Part shown: positions 1 through 4,925 of the stretch, in pieces
How positions within the stretch are numbered: position 1 is the first letter of the stretch
Layout of the letters: the number at the start of each line of letters is the position of its first letter
NCBI GenBank assembly: GCA_029863105.1
Contig: JAOTWC010000066.1
Span: forward strand, 1 to 7,782
Length of the DNA stretch: 7,782 nucleotides
Reading direction: 5' to 3'
DNA from: Gemmatimonadota bacterium
GTDB lineage: Bacteria; Gemmatimonadota; Gemmatimonadetes; Palauibacterales; Palauibacteraceae
Translations under genes and position numbers: made by a program
Notes under the pieces: model-generated
What the model saw: only the letters and a program-made list of their open reading frames with translations
Told to the model about the DNA's origin: nothing
The model's database searches: none

Positions 1-75
1 GCGGCTCCGCCCCGTGTCGACCAGGTGCATGGAGCCCGTGACTTCGCGCGCGGCGCCGAAGAACTGGATGTGCAT
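1..75 (-). CDS. MBL-fold metallo-hydrolase / RNA-specificity exonuclease-like protein, N-terminal fragment
   Basis: Only the first 25 codons are present; the gene runs off the left edge. The translation begins MHIQFFGAAREVTGSMHLVD and ends TGRSR. The FxGAAREVTGSxHLV pattern is the characteristic first strand and loop of the metallo-beta-lactamase-fold proteins related to CPSF73/RNase J-like exonucleases (beta-CASP plus RNA-specificity domain). Those family members cleave or trim RNA, but the metal-binding HxHxDH motif lies beyond the window, so activity cannot be judged. The ATG at 75-73 is the only usual start codon between this frame's upstream stop (141-139, which is also the stop of the preceding AHSA1 gene) and the conserved motif. 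No Shine-Dalgarno sequence is visible upstream. It is the third gene in the direction of the ArsR-AHSA1 operon, 63 nt after it, and may be co-transcribed. Confidence 0.82.
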   Translation of the reverse strand, partial: MHIQFFGAAREVTGSMHLVDTGRSR

Positions 76-92
76 GCAGAAGAGTTCTGCAT
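74..92. other. Perfect 8-bp hairpin over the MBL start codon
   Basis: The arms ATGCAGAA and TTCTGCAT flank a 3-nt loop and are exact inverted complements. Read on the minus strand, the 3' arm includes the first two bases of the MBL-gene ATG (75-73) and the bases where a ribosome binding site would sit. In mRNA this would hide the start region. A regulatory role is inference. Confidence 0.4.
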
Positions 93-93
93 C

Positions 94-125
94 GGGCCAC
101 CGCGGGCAAGTTGCCGCGGTGGCCC
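94..125 (-). terminator. GC-rich 12-bp stem-loop after the AHSA1 gene (possible terminator or attenuator)
   Basis: The arms GGGCCACCGCGG and CCGCGGTGGCCC are perfectly complementary around an 8-nt loop. The stem begins 13 nt past the AHSA1 stop codon, where an intrinsic terminator would be expected. No T-rich tract follows on the minus strand, so classical Rho-independent termination is uncertain. It could instead be an intercistronic stability element or partial attenuator between AHSA1 and the downstream MBL gene. The inverted repeat itself is seen directly; its function is inferred. Confidence 0.4.
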
Positions 126-138
126 AAGTGCCGGCCCG

Positions 139-579
139 TTACGCCAGAGCTGCGTCCAGGCGATTCAGGCAGCTGCCCCATCCCTGCTCGTGGGCACCGG
201 CCGCCTCGGGACTCGGAAAGCGCTCGTGGCTGAGCGTGACCTGCGTCGAGTCGCCGACGGCCTCGAAATCCACGGTGACGAGCGTCTCCCCCACGGCGTG
301 TTCCGGCTCCTCCCACTCCCATGAATAGACGAGCCGGCTCGGCGCCGTAATCTCCCGATAGGTCCCCACCGCCGTATACGTCTGACCTTCAGAGCCGTTC
401 ATCCGGATCCGGTACCGTCCGCCCACCTGCAGATCCACACGGACGTCCTCGATCGTGGCGCCTTCGGGGCACGCCCACTGCTTGAGGCCATCGGCCGTGC
501 TCCAGGCCCGAAATACCCGGGCCCGTTCGGCCTTCAGCATCCGCGTGATCTGCAGCGATGTACTCGTCTCGGTGCTCAT
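139..579 (-). CDS. AHSA1/SRPBCC (START-like) domain protein
   Basis: A 146-residue protein of the AHSA1/CalC-like SRPBCC superfamily, which folds as a helix-grip cavity binding hydrophobic ligands. Visible family marks are the N-terminal strand and first helix (LQITRMLKAERARVFRAWS, residues about 9-27), the LKQW segment, the DVRVDLQVGGRYRIRM hairpin (about 45-60), the GTYREITAPSRLVYSWEWE strand pair, and the C-terminal helix HEQGWGSCLNRLDAAL. Length is normal for single-domain members. The start is supported by AAGGAGG (587-593) 7 nt upstream of the ATG. It overlaps the ArsR gene by ATGA, so translation is probably coupled. ArsR plus AHSA1 pairs are common in bacteria and are thought to respond to small hydrophobic or stress-related molecules. 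The actual ligand is not knowable from sequence. Confidence 0.92.
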   Translation of the reverse strand: MSTETSTSLQITRMLKAERARVFRAWSTADGLKQWACPEGATIEDVRVDLQVGGRYRIRMNGSEGQTYTAVGTYREITAPSRLVYSWEWEEPEHAVGETLVTVDFEAVGDSTQVTLSHERFPSPEAAGAHEQGWGSCLNRLDAALA

Positions 580-917
580 TCACTTCCCTCCTTGGCGTCG
601 TCGTTGTCGAGATACCGGGCCAACGCGTCCAGCTTCTCCTCCCAGAACCGGCGATAGCTCTCCACCCAATCCGCCGCGTCCCGCATCGGAACGGCGTCGA
701 GGGCACAACGGGTCAGGCGTCCGTCCCTGGCACGCGTGACCAGGCCCGCCCGCTCCAGAACTCGCAGATGCTTGGAAATCGCCGGCCGCGAGACGTCGAA
801 CGGAGCAGCCAGCTCGCCGACCGTAGCGTCCCCCTGGGACAATTGAACGAGGATCGCGCGGCGAATGGGATCTGCTAGCGCACCAAACGTCCGGTCCAGT
901 TCTCGATTGGTAACCAT
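576..917 (-). CDS. ArsR-family winged-helix transcriptional repressor
   Basis: A 113-residue ArsR-type regulator expected to bind DNA as a dimer and repress its own operon. The N-terminal helix has the usual FGALADPIRRAIL (residues 11-23). The HTH spans about 32-60, with recognition helix SRPAISKHLRVLERAGLV (43-60), followed by the wing TRARDGRLTRCALD. The C-terminal helix WVESYRRFWEEKLDALARYL is typical of the subgroup paired with SRPBCC proteins. The only cysteine is Cys71, and no CxC or ELCVCDL metal motif is present, so this is unlikely to be an arsenic or metal sensor. It is the first gene of a minus-strand operon and overlaps the AHSA1 gene by ATGA. A sigma70-like promoter and a palindrome over the start codon suggest autoregulation and a leaderless mRNA. 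No Shine-Dalgarno sequence precedes the ATG. Confidence 0.93.
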   Translation of the reverse strand: MVTNRELDRTFGALADPIRRAILVQLSQGDATVGELAAPFDVSRPAISKHLRVLERAGLVTRARDGRLTRCALDAVPMRDAADWVESYRRFWEEKLDALARYLDNDDAKEGSE

Positions 918-925
918 ATGGTTAC
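910..925. promoter_or_regulatory. 16-bp perfect palindrome, probable ArsR operator
   Basis: GTAACCATATGGTTAC is an exact palindrome centred between 917 and 918, covering the ArsR ATG (917-915) and the predicted transcription start. A dimeric repressor bound here would block RNA polymerase at the promoter directly upstream. Palindromes of this kind over promoters fit ArsR-type operators. That this protein binds it is inference. Confidence 0.65.
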
Positions 926-954
926 ATATTAGGGGGCAGCCGGCCAGCGGTCAA
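926..954 (-). promoter_or_regulatory. Sigma70-type promoter of the arsR-AHSA1 operon
   Basis: Read on the minus strand, a TTGACC -35 element (954-949) is followed by exactly 17 bp and a TAATAT -10 element (931-926). Transcription would start about 7-8 nt further on, at or within 1-2 nt of the ATG at 917, which implies a leaderless mRNA. The lack of any Shine-Dalgarno sequence agrees with this. Confidence 0.65.
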
Positions 955-1062
955 CCGGCGTCGTTCGATTGCTCCCGGTGGCCGGTTGTGCGTACTCTGG
1001 CGGGGAGCCGGGCACGCCGGCGGTCCAGGAGTCTGATTCGGTGCGGCGATGAACGTCGATTC

Positions 1063-1081
1063 TACATTATATATGTCAGGA
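1063..1081 (+). promoter_or_regulatory. AT-rich -10-like region and RBS ahead of the DHS-like gene
   Basis: The divergent spacer 918-1088 is GC-rich except for this tract, TACATTATATATG, which offers several overlapping -10-like hexamers. I cannot identify a convincing -35. AGGA at 1078-1081 lies 7 nt before the ATG at 1089 and supports that start. The rest of the spacer holds the arsR promoter on the other strand and no convincing ORF. Confidence 0.4.
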
Positions 1082-1088
1082 TAACCGT

Positions 1089-2141
1089 ATGTCTATACGC
1101 GATTTCATTCGACATCATTACCGACACTTCAACGCGGCGACCGTGATCGACGCCATCGACGGATACGAGGCGCACCTCACGGACGGTGGCCGCATGATGG
1201 TGACGCTGGCGGGAGCGATGAGCACGGCGGAACTGGGGTTGTCTCTGGCCGAGATGATCCGGCAGGACAAGGTGCATGCAATCACCTGCACGGGAGCCAA
1301 CCTGGAGGAAGACGTATTCAATCTGGTCGCGCACGACCATTACGAGCGGATCCCAAACTGGCGGAACCTGACCCTCGAGCAGGAGAAGGACCTCGAGGGG
1401 CGCGGGATGAACCGGGTGACCGACACGTGTATTCCGGAGGAACGGGCGTTCCGCGCCATCGAGCGGCAGATGGTGGAGCTGTGGAACGCCGCGGCCGCCA
1501 TGGGAGAGCGATTCTTCCCCCACGAATACTTCTATCAGTTGCTTCTGTCAGGCGAGATCAAATCGCGCTTTCAGATCGACCCGAAGGACTCCTGGTTGCT
1601 CGCGGCAGCGGAGAAGGACCTTCCGGTGTTCGTTCCCGGCTGGGAGGACTCGACGATGGGGAACGTGTTCGTCGCGAACGTCATCCGCGGAGACGTCCCG
1701 AATATCGGTCTCGTGCGCGGCGGTCTGGAGTACATGCACGCGTTGGCCGACTGGTACGTCCGCACGACTCTGGGACGTCCGATCGTGGACCTGCAGGCCG
1801 GCCACGGCGACGGAAAGCGTACGGGTACTCATGGACGGGCGATCGCCGCGGACGAGGCGGAAACGACGGTTGGGTTTTTCCAGATCGGCGGTGGCATCGC
1901 CGGAGACTTCCCGATCTGCGTCGTCCCGATGATTCACCAGGATCTCGAACTGCCCTGCCCGTACTGGGCGTACTTCTGCCAGATCAGCGACTCGACGACA
2001 AGCTACGGATCCTACTCCGGCGCCGTGCCGGCCGAGAAGATCAGCTGGGGCAAGCTCGACCTGACGACACCGATGTATGTGATCGAGTCCGACGCGACGA
2101 TTGTCGCGCCGCTGATGTTCGGGGCTTTGCTGGGCTGGTAG
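1089..2141 (+). CDS. Bacterial deoxyhypusine synthase-like protein (probable homospermidine biosynthesis enzyme)
   Basis: A 350-residue cytosolic NAD-dependent aminobutyltransferase of the deoxyhypusine synthase family. Motifs in order: HYRHFNAATVIDA (10-22), MMVTLAGAMSTAELG (36-50), TCTGANLEEDVFNL (66-79), PGWEDSTMGN (183-192), GFFQIGGGIAGDFPI (262-276), SDSTTSYGSYSGAVP (300-314) and ISWGKLD (318-324). Lys322 and Trp320 align with human Lys329 and Trp327, the imine-forming lysine and substrate-site tryptophan, so catalytic chemistry should be intact. Bacteria lack eIF5A, and family members in bacteria are thought to make homospermidine from putrescine or spermidine rather than hypusine. Nearby speB and speA fit that role. 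Residues about 228-260 look like an extra segment between the ADWY helix and GFFQIGGG, compared with homologues as I remember them. The gene converges on the lipoprotein gene with a 16-nt gap. Exact donor and acceptor substrates are uncertain. Confidence 0.9.
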   Translation: MSIRDFIRHHYRHFNAATVIDAIDGYEAHLTDGGRMMVTLAGAMSTAELGLSLAEMIRQDKVHAITCTGANLEEDVFNLVAHDHYERIPNWRNLTLEQEKDLEGRGMNRVTDTCIPEERAFRAIERQMVELWNAAAAMGERFFPHEYFYQLLLSGEIKSRFQIDPKDSWLLAAAEKDLPVFVPGWEDSTMGNVFVANVIRGDVPNIGLVRGGLEYMHALADWYVRTTLGRPIVDLQAGHGDGKRTGTHGRAIAADEAETTVGFFQIGGGIAGDFPICVVPMIHQDLELPCPYWAYFCQISDSTTSYGSYSGAVPAEKISWGKLDLTTPMYVIESDATIVAPLMFGALLGW

Positions 2142-2157
2142 CCGCTACGGCCTGCGA

Positions 2158-3267
2158 TCAGTCGAACACCAATACTTCCACGCTCTCTTGATCCAGCTCG
2201 CCGAGCCGCACTCCGGCTACATAGTCTGTTCCAACGTCGAAGGCGCGGAAGCGATTCGGAAGGAGAAGTTCGCCAGGCAGGGTCGAGTTCCCGCGGACAC
2301 GGAGCCAGGTTTCCGGACCCGTCTCTTCGAACCGCTGTCTCCTGACCCACAGCGTTCCGTCCCCTCCAGCCAGGAGACTGTCGAACGGCGGCATCTCCCC
2401 GATGACCGGAATACGATCTCGCGTTTCGCGCCACGCGACACGGCGCTCGGATGGGACCCGAGATTCGGCGGCCAGCATCCAGTCGCGGATCTCCGCATCA
2501 GACAACTGTCGCAGGGAGCCCGGAAGGGAGTCGACGATGATCCGTTCGCCTTCCAACCACCCGTCCAGCCGGGGGCCGCCTTCTACCAGGATCCACACCG
2601 TATCGCCCGTCACCGCCGCTGACGACACGCCGCTGAACGCCAGTTGGTAGTTCGGTACAGGACCGGGCTCGCCGTCGTCCGCGAAGTACTCCATTCCCGC
2701 ATACCGGCCACTCCGGACCGGCCCGGATCCATCTTCGCCCATCAACTGAAAGGTCGAGGTGTCGCGCCAGCGGCCGGATCTGCCTCTCAAACCGGCGAAC
2801 CGGCGGATCAGAAGGCGGCCGGACGTCGTGCGGCCGACGGAGACAGCACGGCCAAGCCCGCTTGGCATTTCGGTGGCGACGACTCGCACGAGCATCGCAT
2901 CGGGGGCGAACACCGTGACCCGCCGCTGGGCCGGATCGACGGCAGCTACTGTATCTCCGTGAAGTACGTCGAGCCTGCTCAGGAACTGAAATTCCCCGGG
3001 TCCGCTCCCCTTGCCGCCAGCCCGTGCGACTAAGCCCCCGTCAGCCGAAAACCACCGCACGGTCTGGCTGCCGTCAGCGACAACAACCCGTTGATCGGAA
3101 AGGACGCGAACGGCCGCCACTCTGAAGAATTCGGCGTCCGGGACAGTCCGGACCGCTGACGATGCAGCACGCTGCGAGGCCGATTCCAGAGCACCGGTTC
3201 CGCTCTGGGGTTCGCCACCCGTGCACGCGAGCATCATGGTCGCGCACGCAACCGCGGCCCGTCTCAC
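2158..3267 (-). CDS. Predicted lipoprotein with 6-bladed beta-propeller
   Basis: A 369-residue predicted envelope lipoprotein, starting at GTG (3267-3265). That GTG overlaps the agmatinase TGA as GTGA and places the signal correctly. An open frame continues further upstream but lies inside speB with shadow-like arginine-rich composition. The N-terminus RRAAVACATMMLACTGG gives a short basic region, a short hydrophobic stretch and a lipobox-like MLAC with Cys15 as the lipidation site. The body shows propeller-blade features: VRVLSDQRVVVADGSQTVRWFSADG, then RAGGKGSGPGEFQFLSRLDVL, VAAVDPAQRRVTVFAPD and DGTLWVRRQRF. This is the NHL/6-bladed type common as secreted lipoproteins in Gemmatimonadota and Bacteroidota. 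No enzymatic motif is seen; binding or scaffolding is the usual guess. Coupling to speB is positional and does not prove a polyamine role. Function unknown. Confidence 0.8.
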   Translation of the reverse strand: MRRAAVACATMMLACTGGEPQSGTGALESASQRAASSAVRTVPDAEFFRVAAVRVLSDQRVVVADGSQTVRWFSADGGLVARAGGKGSGPGEFQFLSRLDVLHGDTVAAVDPAQRRVTVFAPDAMLVRVVATEMPSGLGRAVSVGRTTSGRLLIRRFAGLRGRSGRWRDTSTFQLMGEDGSGPVRSGRYAGMEYFADDGEPGPVPNYQLAFSGVSSAAVTGDTVWILVEGGPRLDGWLEGERIIVDSLPGSLRQLSDAEIRDWMLAAESRVPSERRVAWRETRDRIPVIGEMPPFDSLLAGGDGTLWVRRQRFEETGPETWLRVRGNSTLPGELLLPNRFRAFDVGTDYVAGVRLGELDQESVEVLVFD

Positions 3268-4166
3268 GCCGCCCAGATCTCCGCCAGCACGCGGTACACC
3301 AGCCTGGCGGCCAGGAAGTCGCTGGCGTGGTGGCCCGGCATCGGCAGTAACTCCACGACGTCGAACCCGACGATCCGGCGCGCCCGGGCGACCCGTCGAA
3401 CCAGGTCGTTTACTTCGTACCAGTCGAGCCCCCCCGGTTCGGGCGTACCGGTGGCGGGCACCTGGGAGGGGTCGAAGGCGTCGAGATCGATCGTCAGGTA
3501 GACATCTTCGGCAAGGCCGTCGACCGCGCGATCCATCCAGCTGTCGCGCGACGGGGCACCGCGCGCCGCGGCGATATCGTGCGCCCACACGACCCGGCGC
3601 TCGTCGAGCCCCGGGCGCTCTTCCGCGTCGATCGCCCGGATTCCCACCTGGACGATCGGTCCATGCTCCCGGGCGCGAGCCATGACGCAGGCGTGGTTGT
3701 GCGTGGATCCGTGATACGACTCCCGCGTGTCCGCGTGAGCGTCGACCTGGAGGACCGAAAACGACCGGCCGGCGGATTTCGAGGCGGCCGCCGCTGCCTG
3801 GACGGCACCGATCGTTACGGAATGTTCACCGCCCAGGACAATGGGCAGTGCGCCCCGTGACAGGATCTCCTCCACGCGCTCGCGAACCATCGAACTCATC
3901 CGTTCCGGCGTCCCATCGCATACCACCGGAGCTGATGTCTCGATGCCTCGCAGCCATGGCTCCGAATCCGTTTCGATGTCGTACAGTTCGACGTATGCGG
4001 ACGCTTCGATCAGGGCGCGGGGGCCCTGATCGGCCCCCTTCCGCCAGCTGCTCGTCAGATCGTACGGCACCGGCACGATGACCGCTGCGGCGCCATCCTT
4101 CTCGGGCTCGGAACCGGACCCCTTCCCCCTGCCGACCCACACGTCGTCGCCAAGATACCTGGACAT
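3264..4166 (-). CDS. speB: Agmatinase (agmatine ureohydrolase)
   Basis: A 300-residue ureohydrolase that hydrolyses agmatine to putrescine and urea. The binuclear Mn site is complete: GGEHS with His115, DAHAD with Asp142, His144 and Asp146, and TIDLDAFDP with Asp227 and Asp229. The substrate-side loop HGSTHNHACVM (152-162) and the VPATGTPEPGGLDWYE segment (237-251) are typical of agmatinase rather than arginase. I chose the ATG at 4166 over an in-frame ATG at 4202. A very strong GGAGGAGG lies just upstream of 4166, and the extra 12 residues look non-conserved. It is followed by the lipoprotein gene through a GTGA overlap, and its ATG overlaps the stop of a small upstream ORF as TGATG. With SpeA, encoded nearby, it completes the arginine-agmatine-putrescine route. 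Guanidinobutyrase or another ureohydrolase specificity is possible but less likely in this context. Confidence 0.93.
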   Translation of the reverse strand: MSRYLGDDVWVGRGKGSGSEPEKDGAAAVIVPVPYDLTSSWRKGADQGPRALIEASAYVELYDIETDSEPWLRGIETSAPVVCDGTPERMSSMVRERVEEILSRGALPIVLGGEHSVTIGAVQAAAAASKSAGRSFSVLQVDAHADTRESYHGSTHNHACVMARAREHGPIVQVGIRAIDAEERPGLDERRVVWAHDIAAARGAPSRDSWMDRAVDGLAEDVYLTIDLDAFDPSQVPATGTPEPGGLDWYEVNDLVRRVARARRIVGFDVVELLPMPGHHASDFLAARLVYRVLAEIWAA

Positions 4167-4282
4167 CAGACCTCCTCCCCGTGGGCCGACAAATGCTGAC
4201 ACACTGCAAGTTCGATCGCCAGGGAGTCCGCGTCCAGCGCATGGGAGCGCCCAGGCGGGTTACGCGGTATCCTAACGGCCAT
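4166..4282 (-). CDS. Candidate small leader ORF upstream of speB (38 aa)
   Basis: A short ORF begins MAVRIPRNPP and ends CQHLSAHGEEV. Its TGA overlaps the speB ATG as TGATG, the arrangement used for translational re-initiation. AGGA (4292-4289) stands 6 nt before its ATG. The middle section, ALDADSLAIELAVCQHLSAH (15-34), looks like an amphipathic helix and is unlike the arginine-rich frames typical of shadow ORFs here. It could be a leader peptide regulating agmatinase synthesis, possibly in response to polyamines. It could equally be a chance open frame in the 114-nt divergent spacer. I recognise no homologue. Its ATG overlaps the opposite-strand start of the YgjV-GNAT gene within CATG, so any promoter would lie inside that gene. 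Confidence 0.35.
   Translation of the reverse strand: MAVRIPRNPPGRSHALDADSLAIELAVCQHLSAHGEEV
4171..4178 (-). promoter_or_regulatory. Strong Shine-Dalgarno of speB
   Basis: GGAGGAGG on the minus strand sits 4 nt before the ATG at 4166 (7 nt when counted from its first GGAGG). It is the strongest ribosome binding site in the window and decides the speB start. It lies inside the last codons of the small upstream ORF, so ribosomes finishing that ORF would pass directly over it. Confidence 0.8.
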
Positions 4283-4922
4283 GAGCGATCCTGCCCTGCA
4301 CCTGTTCGTCGGATACCTGGGTTCCGCCCTCGTGGTGACGTCTCTCGCCATGAGGTCGATCGTCCGGCTCCGGATCGTCGGCCTGGCCGGCGCGTTGACA
4401 TTCACGGTGTACGGGGTCCTGATCACCGCCTGGCCCGTGGTGCTGACCAACGCGGTCATCCTGTTGATCCACTCCCACTTCCTGCGCGAGATCCTCATCG
4501 CGAAAGAGTATTTCCGTGTGCTGGAGGTCAGACAGGAATCGCAGTACCTGAAGTACTTCCTGGAGTCCCATCGCGATGAGATTCAGTCGATATGGTCGGG
4601 ATTTTCCTTCCAGCCTTCCCCCCGACTTCTGACGCTGTTTGTCCTCCGTGACCTGGTACCCGCCGGCCTGTTCATCGCCGAGATCGAGGACGAGGAGACG
4701 ATCCGCCTGCAGCTCGACTTCGCGATTCCCGGCTATCGGGACTTCAAGATCGGGAACTATCTCTACGAACGGGGCACGTTGTTCGAACGTGGTTTCCGGC
4801 GCGTCATCGTCGAGGCCGGAAGCGGGGCGGACGAGAAGTACCTGCGCCGACTCGGGTTCCGACGACCCGTCAACCCGGGACGACGCGATGTCCTCGAGAG
4901 GAGTCTCGAGCCCGGCAGTTGA
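4281..4922 (+). CDS. YgjV-like membrane domain fused to a GNAT-like domain
   Basis: A 213-residue protein of two parts. Residues about 7-67 contain three hydrophobic helices (about 7-23, 30-48 and 51-67) resembling YgjV/Imp-YgjV inner-membrane proteins. The first includes GYLGSALVVTSLAM and the third WPVVLTNAVILLIHS. Residues about 78-195 resemble a GNAT acetyltransferase fold: VPAGLFIAEIED strand pair, LDFAIPGYRDFKIGNYLYERG as strand 4 plus an acetyl-CoA-type loop (RxxKIG in place of the usual R/QxxGxG), then FRRVIVEAGSGADEKYLRRLGFR as the C-terminal motif. The altered loop leaves catalytic competence unclear. The ATG has no good Shine-Dalgarno; TATCCT at 4268-4273 could be a -10 for a leaderless mRNA. 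It sits between speB and speA, so polyamine acetylation at the membrane is conceivable but unproven. Confidence 0.75.
   Translation: MSDPALHLFVGYLGSALVVTSLAMRSIVRLRIVGLAGALTFTVYGVLITAWPVVLTNAVILLIHSHFLREILIAKEYFRVLEVRQESQYLKYFLESHRDEIQSIWSGFSFQPSPRLLTLFVLRDLVPAGLFIAEIEDEETIRLQLDFAIPGYRDFKIGNYLYERGTLFERGFRRVIVEAGSGADEKYLRRLGFRRPVNPGRRDVLERSLEPGS
4893..4910. other. 7-bp perfect hairpin at the end of the YgjV-GNAT gene
   Basis: CTCGAGA and TCTCGAG are exact inverted complements around a GGAG loop, lying 12 bp before the YgjV-GNAT stop codon and 15 bp past the convergent speA stop. It is symmetric and could act as a weak bidirectional transcription end between the two convergent genes. No T tract follows on either strand, and it is inside coding sequence, so chance is also plausible. 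Confidence 0.3.
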
Positions 4923-4925
4923 CCG

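Noticed and set aside
576..917. An arsenic- or metal-resistance role for the ArsR protein.
   Set aside because: There is no cysteine pair or known metal-binding motif, and no arsB, arsC or metal transporter nearby. The AHSA1 partner points to another ligand class.
1797..1830. A Walker A-like look of AGHGDGKRTG in the extra segment of the DHS-like protein.
   Set aside because: It lacks the GxxxxGK(S/T) pattern (Ala at the first position, Arg after the Lys) and has no following Walker B context. Resemblance is superficial.
2139..2160. A terminator between the convergent DHS-like and lipoprotein genes.
   Set aside because: Only a 4-bp GTAG/CTAC stem is present in the 16-nt gap, with no T tract; too weak to support a feature.
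3268..3588. The N-terminal extension of the lipoprotein frame into speB.
   Set aside because: The 107 extra residues are arginine- and proline-rich, overlap conserved speB codons and would bury the lipoprotein signal. The GTG at 3267 explains the signal peptide.
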